Assembly: GCA_027002315.1 (NCBI GenBank)
Contig: JALWZV010000045.1
Coordinates: 1 to 17,494, forward strand
Source of the DNA: Candidatus Roizmanbacteria bacterium
GTDB lineage: Bacteria; Patescibacteriota; Microgenomatia; UBA1406; GWC2-37-13
Length of the DNA: 17,494 nt
Direction: 5' to 3'
The number at the start of each line of letters is the position of its first letter. Position 1 is the stretch's first letter. The notes beneath the pieces were generated by a model, which had not been told where the DNA came from, did no database searches, and worked only from the letters and a program-made list of their open reading frames with translations. A program made the position numbers and the translations under genes. Positions 1 through 5,730 of this stretch are shown here, in pieces.

Positions 1-37
1 TATTCGAAAAGTATAAACAAGAAATAGGACTTCATAA

Positions 38-184
38 CTAATTAACACAGAATTTCATAATTCTTATATCTCTTATCATCTCTGATAAGGAGGGATTTCG
101 TTCGAAAACTGTTTTTTTAATTTTTGCAATAAGTTTTGAGATATCATCAGATTTGTTACCATAATTATGGTTTTTGTCCTTCAT
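38..184 (-). CDS. Possible small unknown protein (48 aa)
   Basis: I do not recognise this protein. The open frame extends further upstream to 322, but that part lies inside yqeY and reads as a hydrophobic shadow. The Met at 184 is the likely start because TATAAT (200-195 on this strand) ends 10 nt before it, the same geometry as other first genes in this window. The product is 48 residues, rich in Lys, Asn and Ile and without an evident membrane segment. It has a basic stretch (KLIAKIKK) and a tail with SLSEMIRDIR that could form a helix. It is divergent from yqeY and shares a palindromic -10 region with it. It could be a small regulatory protein or chance; the promoter spacing is the main support. 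Confidence 0.4.
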   Translation of the reverse strand: MKDKNHNYGNKSDDISKLIAKIKKTVFERNPSLSEMIRDIRIMKFCVN

Positions 185-190
185 ATAGGT

Positions 191-200
191 TATAATTATA
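191..200. promoter_or_regulatory. Palindromic divergent -10 element (TATAATTATA)
   Basis: TATAATTATA reads as TATAAT on both strands, at 191-196 forward and 200-195 reverse. The forward copy ends 6 nt before the yqeY ATG at 203; the reverse copy ends 10 nt before the ATG of the small ORF at 184. Both spacings predict transcripts starting at, or a few bases before, the start codon. No good -35 box is visible for either direction. Confidence 0.55.
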
Positions 201-202
201 AA

Positions 203-658
203 ATGATAAAAAATAAACTGCAACAGGATCAAATAAAAGCATTGAAGCAGTCTGATAAACAGAGGTTGTCTGTTATTAGGTATATACTTTCTCAAGTTAA
301 AAATGCAGAAATTAAGAAACAAAAAGAGTTACAAGATGAAGATGTTATTAATGTCTTGAGAAAACTTGCCAAGGAAGTATCAGATGTCATTGAGTTAGCG
401 AGAAAATCAAACAGAAGTGAGTTGGTGGAGGAAAACGAAGAACAATTAAAGGTTATAAAATCTTACCTTCCTGCAGAGGCATCTGATGAAACTTTAAAGA
501 AAGAAATAAAAAAAATAATTGCTCAAAACAAAGAGCTTTATGAAAGGAATGCAAATGCAGTTATGGGAAAATGTATTGGTAAACTGAAGAATAAGGCATC
601 AACGCAGAGAATAACATTTATTTTTAAATCACTACAACAAGATGAGGCTGGTGTATAA
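203..658 (+). CDS. yqeY: GatB/YqeY domain protein
   Basis: This is a 151-residue YqeY-family protein, close to the usual length of about 150. Family features seen are the N-terminal helix with KQSDKQRLSVIRYILS, the segment DEDVINVLRKLAKE, and the EEQLKVIKSYLP motif followed by a C-terminal helical domain containing AVMGKCIGKLKNKA. YqeY resembles the tail domain of the GatB amidotransferase subunit that contacts tRNA; its own function is not firmly known. I chose the ATG at 203 over the in-frame ATG at 167 because family members begin at this point and TATAAT ends 6 nt upstream. The 3' end overlaps the FtsB/DivIC gene by 17 nt, so the two are probably co-transcribed. Confidence 0.9.
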   Translation: MIKNKLQQDQIKALKQSDKQRLSVIRYILSQVKNAEIKKQKELQDEDVINVLRKLAKEVSDVIELARKSNRSELVEENEEQLKVIKSYLPAEASDETLKKEIKKIIAQNKELYERNANAVMGKCIGKLKNKASTQRITFIFKSLQQDEAGV

Positions 659-986
659 ACTAGTTTTAGGTATTATATTTATCTTCTTGATGATCTCTGC
701 AATAATGCAGTATCTAGATTATAAAAATAAGCTACATTACTTGATTTTGTTTAAAACTCAAGTTAACGAAGAGAAAGAAAAAGCAATAAAATTAAGCACA
801 CAACTACATAGATTAAAGGATAAAAAATATCTGGAGAAGGTGATTAGAGAAAAGCTTAACTTATCCAAAAAAGGCGAGTTTATTCTTATCTTACCTTCCC
901 CAACACCTGTTCCTTATAAGCCAACTCCAACATCTGTTCCTCATTGGAGACAGTGGATAGAGACCTTCCAGACCGGGATAGAATAG
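642..986 (+). CDS. FtsB/DivIC-family septum formation initiator
   Basis: This is a 114-residue bitopic membrane protein. It has a short cytoplasmic N-terminus, one membrane helix at about residues 6-24, a charged coiled-coil stretch at about 30-60, and then the family signature YLEKVIREKLNLSKKGE (63-79). FtsB/DivIC proteins form a trimer with FtsL and FtsQ/DivIB that activates septal wall synthesis. The C-terminal tail is rich in Pro and Thr (85-100) and ends in a Trp-containing amphipathic segment (HWRQWIETF), in place of the longer globular tails of some homologues. The start lies inside the yqeY frame and has no Shine-Dalgarno sequence, which suggests coupled translation. It converges with clpB, leaving only 1 nt between stop codons. 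Confidence 0.85.
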   Translation: MRLVYKLVLGIIFIFLMISAIMQYLDYKNKLHYLILFKTQVNEEKEKAIKLSTQLHRLKDKKYLEKVIREKLNLSKKGEFILILPSPTPVPYKPTPTSVPHWRQWIETFQTGIE

Positions 987-987
987 T

Positions 988-3120
988 TTATTTTTTACTC
1001 ACCTTAATTTCTCCCTGACCTTCATCGATCACAACAACATCTCCTGTTTTTAGCTTATTTTCTATTAGTTGAAGCGCGATCTCATCAACAATAAACTCAT
1101 TAATAACTCTTTTTAATGGTCTTGCTCCAAATACCTCATCAAACCCGATTTTTTTCAATAATTGTTTAGCTCTATCAGTTATCTCTATTTTCAGTCCTTG
1201 TTTTAATAATCTATTGGATAAATACTTAATCTGTATATCTATAATTTTATTCATCATCTCCGAGTTTAGTGAGTTGAATATAATAATAGAGTCAAGCCTG
1301 TTTATAAATTCAGGTTTAAAGAAACTGTGAACCGTCTCAATAATTTTTTTATCTCTATCTTTTTTATCTAACCTTTGCTTATAAATATTACTTCCGAGAT
1401 TTGAGGTCATTATCAAGATTGTGTTTGTAAAATCCACAGTTCTTCCTTTACCGTCAGTAAGGCGGCCATCGTCTAGTATTTGTAGAAAAACGTTAAATAC
1501 GCGCGGATGTGCTTTCTCAACCTCATCAAATAAAACAACAGAGTATGGCTTTCTTCTAACTGCTTCTGTAAGCTGACCACCTTCTTCATATCCAATATAG
1601 CCTGGAGGTGCTCCGATGAGACGTGCTACAGTGTGTGATTCTTGATACTCGCTCATATCAATCCTAATAAGAGCCTTTTCGTTATTAAATAAATAGTCAG
1701 CCAAGGCTTTCGCTGTTTCCGTTTTTCCTACACCAGTCGGACCTAAGAACAAGAACGATCCGATTGGTTTTCGCTCATCTGATAAACCAGCCCTTGATCT
1801 TCTGATTGCATTAGCTATTTTATGTAGAGCATGATCTTGTCCCACAACTCGTTCTTTTAGTTTATCTTCTAAATGGACAAGTTTTTCTGACTCTGTAGAC
1901 AGGAGTTTGGTTACAGGTATTCCTGTCCAACGAGAGACCACTTTAGCTACGTCTTCCTCCGATACCTCTTCTTTTAAAAATCGTTCGTTTTCTGGTATTT
2001 TATTCCATTTTTCTGTTAGTTCTTTTAACTTTGTTTCCACCTGAGGGAGTTGTCCGTACTTAATTTGAGCGGCTTTATCTAATAAAGCCTCTCTTTCCGC
2101 TTTGTCTAGTTCTGCTTTTAATTTGTCTCTTTCGAGACGGTACTTTTGTATTTGTTTAATTATCTCTTTTTGCTCTTTCCATTTTTTTTCTAGGTCTGCA
2201 AATTTGTCCTCTAATTCTTTTTTCTCTTTTTCTAAACTTTGCTTTCTTGTTTCAAGACCCTTTTCTTTCTTTAATGCGGCTAGCTCTATAGTCAATTGAG
2301 TAATTTTCCTTTTAATTTGATCCAGTTCCGTGGGCATAGATTCTACCTCTATTTTTACACCAGCAGCTGCTTCATCAATCAAGTCTATGGCCTTATCCGG
2401 CAAAAATCTGTCTGTTATGTAACGAATCGAAAGGTCAACTGCTGCAATAAGTGCGTCGTCGGAGATCTTTATTCCATGATGTACCTCATATTTTTCTTTT
2501 ATTCCTCTTAGTATTGCGACGGTATCTTCTTTAGATGGTTCATTTACGTACACCGGCTGAAATCTACGTTCAAGAGCAGGGTCTTTTTCTATGTATTTTC
2601 TATACTCATTTACTGTGGTTGCTCCAATTGCGTGTAGAACACCTCTTGCCAGGGCAGGTTTTAACATATTAGATGCATCCACCGCTCCCTCTGCATTTCC
2701 TGCTCCAACAATTGTGTGAAGCTCGTCTATAAAGATGAGATATTGTCCTTCTGACTTTTCTACTTCCTTTATAAATTGTTTTAATCTTTTCTCAAACTCG
2801 CCTCTATAAGAGGCACCTGCTAGTATTCCGGTTATATCTAAAGATAAAAGTTTTTTATTCTTTAATGTGTCGGGGACATCTCCTGAGACTATTCTTTGAG
2901 CCAGTCCTTCCACTATAGCTGTTTTTCCAACACCTGGATCGCCAAGTAGCACAGGGTTATTCTTGGTTCTTCTCGATAGGATTTGTATGACTCTTCTTAC
3001 CTCCTCATCTCTTCCTATAATGGGATCAAGTTTTCCTTCTTTAGCCAACTTTGTTAAGTCCACAGAAAATCTTTCTATCGCGCTTTTGTTCTCTGTTGGT
3101 GGCTGATAATTCATCTGCAT
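988..3120 (-). CDS. clpB: ClpB-type disaggregase lacking the N-domain
   Basis: This is a 710-residue AAA+ protein with two nucleotide-binding domains and a long middle coiled coil. NBD1 has Walker A GDPGVGKT (60-67), pore-loop Tyr105 in ASYRG and Walker B LIFIDE (128-133). The middle domain spans roughly 260-375. NBD2 has Walker A GPTGVGKT (460-467), the GYIG pore loop (507-510), Walker B VVLFDE (528-533) and sensor-2 GAR (665-667). The full-length coiled coil and lack of an IGF/IGL-type ClpP-docking loop point to ClpB, which rescues aggregated proteins with DnaK, rather than to ClpC or ClpA. ClpB is usually about 860 residues; the N-terminal substrate domain is absent. An in-frame TAG lies four codons upstream of the ATG, so this is not a missed start. 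E. coli makes a similar short form by internal initiation; here it is the only form. Probable HrcA regulation is described in the operator entry. Confidence 0.95.
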   Translation of the reverse strand: MQMNYQPPTENKSAIERFSVDLTKLAKEGKLDPIIGRDEEVRRVIQILSRRTKNNPVLLGDPGVGKTAIVEGLAQRIVSGDVPDTLKNKKLLSLDITGILAGASYRGEFEKRLKQFIKEVEKSEGQYLIFIDELHTIVGAGNAEGAVDASNMLKPALARGVLHAIGATTVNEYRKYIEKDPALERRFQPVYVNEPSKEDTVAILRGIKEKYEVHHGIKISDDALIAAVDLSIRYITDRFLPDKAIDLIDEAAAGVKIEVESMPTELDQIKRKITQLTIELAALKKEKGLETRKQSLEKEKKELEDKFADLEKKWKEQKEIIKQIQKYRLERDKLKAELDKAEREALLDKAAQIKYGQLPQVETKLKELTEKWNKIPENERFLKEEVSEEDVAKVVSRWTGIPVTKLLSTESEKLVHLEDKLKERVVGQDHALHKIANAIRRSRAGLSDERKPIGSFLFLGPTGVGKTETAKALADYLFNNEKALIRIDMSEYQESHTVARLIGAPPGYIGYEEGGQLTEAVRRKPYSVVLFDEVEKAHPRVFNVFLQILDDGRLTDGKGRTVDFTNTILIMTSNLGSNIYKQRLDKKDRDKKIIETVHSFFKPEFINRLDSIIIFNSLNSEMMNKIIDIQIKYLSNRLLKQGLKIEITDRAKQLLKKIGFDEVFGARPLKRVINEFIVDEIALQLIENKLKTGDVVVIDEGQGEIKVSKK

Positions 3121-3121
3121 A

Positions 3122-3148
3122 TTAGCAATCTACACTTATAACTGCTAA
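3122..3148 (-). promoter_or_regulatory. CIRCE-like HrcA operator upstream of clpB
   Basis: On the plus strand this reads TTAGCAATC (3122-3130), a 9-nt spacer, then AACTGCTAA (3140-3148). The CIRCE consensus is TTAGCACTC-N9-GAGTGCTAA; arm length and spacing match exactly and 15 of 18 arm positions agree. It lies between the -10 box and the clpB start codon, ends 1 nt from the ATG and covers the predicted transcription start near 3144. That position suits a repressor. HrcA itself is not encoded in this window. Confidence 0.75.
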
Positions 3149-3150
3149 CT

Positions 3151-3179
3151 ATTATAGATGAGTTTTAAAAAAATATCAA
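3151..3179 (-). promoter_or_regulatory. Sigma70-type promoter of clpB
   Basis: On the minus strand TTGATA (3179-3174) is followed after exactly 17 nt by TATAAT (3156-3151). The predicted start near 3144 gives a leader of roughly 24 nt, made up largely of the CIRCE-like element. This is the one promoter in the window that clearly leaves a leader. Confidence 0.8.
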
Positions 3180-3216
3180 GAAAGAATAAAAAAATAGTGA
3201 GTGAGGAATCATAAAT

Positions 3217-3475
3217 AACGAATAACGATTAAAGATTAAAGAACGAAGAATACAATTGTATCTAGTATTTTGTATTTAGTATCTGGCATTTAACACGTCA
3301 TCGCGAGCGAGCGATAAGCGAGCGTGGCGATCCCCGCCTACATGAAAATAAGACTGACTGTAATACTAAACACTATAACGGGGGAGATCACTTCGTCGCT
3401 CACCGAGTTAGACTCGGTTCACTCCTCGTGATGACGTGTTCCTGCACACTAAATACAAAATACAGTTATATTTAT
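3217..3475. repeat. Inverted-repeat dispersed element, copy A
   Basis: This fills most of the gene-free stretch between clpB and the CcdA fusion gene. Outer arms GTATTTTGTATTTAGT (3265-3280) and its exact complement (3448-3463) flank inner arms ACACGTCATCGCGAG (3293-3307) and CTCGTGATGACGTGT (3425-3439), complementary except for one G-T pair. Both arms continue inwards with similar GAGCGA-rich sequence ending in GATCCCC or GATCTCCCCC on the two strands, around an AT-rich centre. A nested hairpin, ACCGAGT-TAG-ACTCGGT, lies at 3402-3418. The inner part is visibly richer in GC than the neighbouring genes. No transposase gene is present. Related sequence recurs at about 17161-17420, including the leading AACGAAT segment. 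It resembles a MITE-like or REP-like palindromic repeat; a structured transcript is an alternative. Confidence 0.75.
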
Positions 3476-3545
3476 TTACCATCCATACAGTGGTCGTTGT
3501 CAGTTAAGTATGAGCAATATCTTCTAGAAGCAAGCTCAGTACTAG

Positions 3546-3574
3546 TTGATAAATATTTAGTTGTTGTGGATAAT
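3546..3574 (+). promoter_or_regulatory. Promoter of the glutaredoxin-CcdA gene
   Basis: TTGATA (3546-3551), a 17-nt spacer and GATAAT (3569-3574) form a near-consensus promoter ending 8 nt before the ATG at 3583. The transcript should begin within about 3 nt of the start codon. The GGAGAGG at 3575-3581 looks like a Shine-Dalgarno sequence, but it is too close to the ATG and would be mostly outside the mRNA if this promoter is used. Confidence 0.6.
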
Positions 3575-3582
3575 GGAGAGGT

Positions 3583-4656
3583 ATGAAATTATTTAAGTTT
3601 TTAATCTCATTATTCTTTTTTGGATTGTTACTGACCTCGGCTCGTTATTCTTTTGCGTCCACAAACTCTAATTTTACTATATTTGTAGGACGAGGCTGTC
3701 CTCACTGTGCAAAAGTAGAGCAGTTTGTTAAGCAAAATAATATTAAGGTTAAGTTTAAAGAAGTTTATTTTAACAGCGTCAACAGAAAAGAGTTTTTGAG
3801 TCAGGTTGAGAAGTGCGGTTTAGATGTAACGAGAGCTGGTGTTCCAATGATGGTAGAAGAAGACAAATGTTACGTAGGAGACAAACCAATAATTACTTTT
3901 TTGCAGCAAAAATTGGATTCAAGAAAAGTACATAAAGAAAAGGTCCCAGCTCAAAATAAAAAACTTAGTAAAAATGAGAACGCTTTAACACTTCCATTGG
4001 TTATTGGAGCGGCCTCTGTAGATGCTATTAATCCGTGTGCTTTTGCTGTGCTAATAGTTTTAATGACAGCTGTTTTGTTGTCAAAAAAAAGACAGACGGC
4101 GTTGTTATCTGGAATAGCATTTTCTTTTGCAATATTTATCTCTTATTTTTTAATGGGACTAGGTATTTACAAAGCTTTATCTTTAGCGAAATTTTCAGAC
4201 TGGTTTATAAAACTAATAGCGGTATTGTCGATAGTGATAGGTTTGTTAAACATTAAGGATTATGTAAACTATGGCGGTTTTGGGTTTAAGATGGAGGTTC
4301 CTGATAGTTGGAGACCCAAGTTAAGAAATTTAATAACATCAGTATCTTCACCTTACGCTGCTTTTGGAATTGGAATAATTGTGAGCTTATTCTTACTTCC
4401 TTGCACATCTGGTCCTTATGTGGTTATTTTAGGAATGCTTTCTCAGAAATCAGAGTTTTGGAGAGCAGTGATGTGGTTATTGTTATATAACTTTATATTT
4501 ATCTTGCCGATGTTGATAATAACACTTGTTGTTTACAAAGGAATGAGTCCTTCTAGATTAGAAAAGGTGAGACAAAGCAGATTAAAGCTTTTACATCTAA
4601 TTGCTGGTTTAATTATGATTGGGATGGGAGTAGTTATATTAGCAACCTCTATTTAA
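3583..4656 (+). CDS. Secreted glutaredoxin-like domain fused to CcdA/DsbD-like membrane domain
   Basis: This 357-residue protein has a signal peptide or membrane anchor (about 1-26) and a thioredoxin-fold domain (about 30-110). The domain carries the active site CPHC (39-42) and a cis-Pro loop at GVP (86-88). A linker of about 25 residues leads to a multi-helix membrane domain (about 136-357). The two conserved membrane cysteines of CcdA/DsbD proteins are present in NPCAF (C152) and LLPCTSGPY (C274). By family knowledge the membrane part takes electrons from cytoplasmic thioredoxin and passes them outwards; the fused extracytoplasmic domain is the likely acceptor. This is in effect a single-chain, minimal DsbD. 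The substrate is unknown and no cytochrome c genes are nearby. The 3' end overlaps yidD by 8 nt in convergent orientation. Confidence 0.88.
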   Translation: MKLFKFLISLFFFGLLLTSARYSFASTNSNFTIFVGRGCPHCAKVEQFVKQNNIKVKFKEVYFNSVNRKEFLSQVEKCGLDVTRAGVPMMVEEDKCYVGDKPIITFLQQKLDSRKVHKEKVPAQNKKLSKNENALTLPLVIGAASVDAINPCAFAVLIVLMTAVLLSKKRQTALLSGIAFSFAIFISYFLMGLGIYKALSLAKFSDWFIKLIAVLSIVIGLLNIKDYVNYGGFGFKMEVPDSWRPKLRNLITSVSSPYAAFGIGIIVSLFLLPCTSGPYVVILGMLSQKSEFWRAVMWLLLYNFIFILPMLIITLVVYKGMSPSRLEKVRQSRLKLLHLIAGLIMIGMGVVILATSI

Positions 4657-4885
4657 GGGGATCATAACCTCCTTTTGTTCCCGGCCTACATCTAATAATC
4701 CTTTTTGTTCCTAGAAATAAACCTTTTATTACTCCATGCTTTTCCACTGCTTGATAGGTATACTCTGAACAGGTGGGAATAAAACGGCAGTGATGTTTGG
4801 GTAAACCAAAAGATAATAATATTTGAGTTATAATTTTATCTGCACCCTGATATTTTTTTATTAAAAACAACACAACCTTTTTCAT
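4649..4885 (-). CDS. yidD: YidD membrane protein insertion efficiency factor
   Basis: This 78-residue protein has the complete YidD signature: an N-terminal amphipathic segment, HCRFIPTCSEYTYQAVEKHG in the middle, and the end GGYDPLK. YidD is a small inner-face membrane protein thought to help YidC insert membrane proteins. It often sits between rnpA and yidC, but here it stands alone, divergent from trmD across 96 nt and overlapping the CcdA fusion gene by 8 nt at its 3' end. The start is supported by TATAAT ending 9 nt upstream. Confidence 0.93.
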   Translation of the reverse strand: MKKVVLFLIKKYQGADKIITQILLSFGLPKHHCRFIPTCSEYTYQAVEKHGVIKGLFLGTKRIIRCRPGTKGGYDPLK

Positions 4886-4894
4886 CTATGCTTT

Positions 4895-4900
4895 ATTATA
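4895..4900 (-). promoter_or_regulatory. -10 element of yidD
   Basis: TATAAT on the minus strand (4900-4895) ends 9 nt before the yidD ATG at 4885, which predicts a leader of only about 2-3 nt. I see no clear -35 box at normal spacing. Confidence 0.55.
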
Positions 4901-4965
4901 AATGATTGTTTTGTTGAAAATATGTTGTAGTTGTAAACTGCGAGGTTGTGTTTGGCAAAACAATA

Positions 4966-4971
4966 TATAAT
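4966..4971 (+). promoter_or_regulatory. -10 element of the trmD-suf operon
   Basis: TATAAT (4966-4971) ends 10 nt before the trmD ATG at 4982. TTGTGT at 4946-4951 could be a -35 but with only 14 nt spacing. As no later promoter is evident before 9351, this may drive trmD, sufB, sufD, sufS and sufU together. Confidence 0.55.
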
Positions 4972-4981
4972 ATAACCGAAT

Positions 4982-5728
4982 ATGAAAATATCTGTGGTAA
5001 CACTTTTTCCCAAAATGATTGAGTGTTTTTTAAATGAGAGTATTCTTAAACGTGCACAAAAACTCAATTTGGTTCAGTTCGAGTTGGTTAATTTACGAAA
5101 ATTTGCGTTAGATGATTATGGAACTGTTGATGACAAGCCTTATGGAGGAGGACCAGGAATGGTTCTAAGAGTAGATGTTGTTAAGAAGGCTCTTGATTCC
5201 ATTAAAGGTGATAGAGCTTATACGCTTTTGACGTCCGCTAAAGGAGCAAGGTTTACCCAGGAAAAGGCAAAAGAATATAGTAAGAAAAAAAATATAATAA
5301 TAATAACAGGACACTATGAGGGAGTTGATGAAAGAGTTAGAGCATTTGTTGATGAAGAGGCTTCTTTAGGAGATTTTGTTTTAACAGGAGGAGAGATAGT
5401 GGCAGCTGCTATGATAGATGCCATTGTTCGATTAATTCCATCGGTTATCAACAAGGAATCGCTGAGTGAGGAAAGCTTTTTCTCTGTGAAAATAGATGAA
5501 TTAATTGACATTGTTGGAGTGGACAGTGTTTTGAGTAAGTTAAAAAAACAAGGAGTAAAGAAGGTCAGGCTTTTAGAATATCCTCATTACACTCGTCCTG
5601 AGAAGTTTGCTAAGAAAAGAGCCCCCAAAGTTTTATTATCAGGCAACCACAAGGAGATAAGAAAGTGGAGGTTAAAAGAGGCGTATAAAAAAACATTGAA
5701 TCAGAGAAGTGATTTGCTCTTAGGCTAA
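4982..5728 (+). CDS. trmD: tRNA (guanine37-N1)-methyltransferase TrmD
   Basis: TrmD is a SPOUT-fold dimer that methylates G37 of tRNAs using S-adenosylmethionine and prevents +1 frameshifting. The 248-residue protein shows DDKPYGGGPGM (50-60), GHYEGVDERV (110-119), SLGDFVLTGGE (128-138), the RLIPSV loop (R150, equivalent to E. coli R154 by my alignment), EYPHYTRP (199-206) and LLSGNHKEIRKWR (218-230). Two differences stand out. The acidic residue before SF, which is the catalytic Asp169 in E. coli, aligns with Glu164. An extra segment of roughly 25 residues lies between F167 and LLEYPHYTRP, in the interdomain linker. It is the first gene of a rightward operon; its stop codon is 2 nt before the sufB ATG. 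Confidence 0.95.
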   Translation: MKISVVTLFPKMIECFLNESILKRAQKLNLVQFELVNLRKFALDDYGTVDDKPYGGGPGMVLRVDVVKKALDSIKGDRAYTLLTSAKGARFTQEKAKEYSKKKNIIIITGHYEGVDERVRAFVDEEASLGDFVLTGGEIVAAAMIDAIVRLIPSVINKESLSEESFFSVKIDELIDIVGVDSVLSKLKKQGVKKVRLLEYPHYTRPEKFAKKRAPKVLLSGNHKEIRKWRLKEAYKKTLNQRSDLLLG

Positions 5729-5730
5729 AT

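Noticed and set aside
3121..3150. Riboswitch or thermosensor in the clpB leader
   Set aside because: The leader is about 24 nt and its symmetry is explained better by a CIRCE-type DNA operator.
3402..3418. Intrinsic terminator at the ACCGAGT hairpin
   Set aside because: The stem has 7 bp but is followed by only two T, and it lies inside the repeat element.
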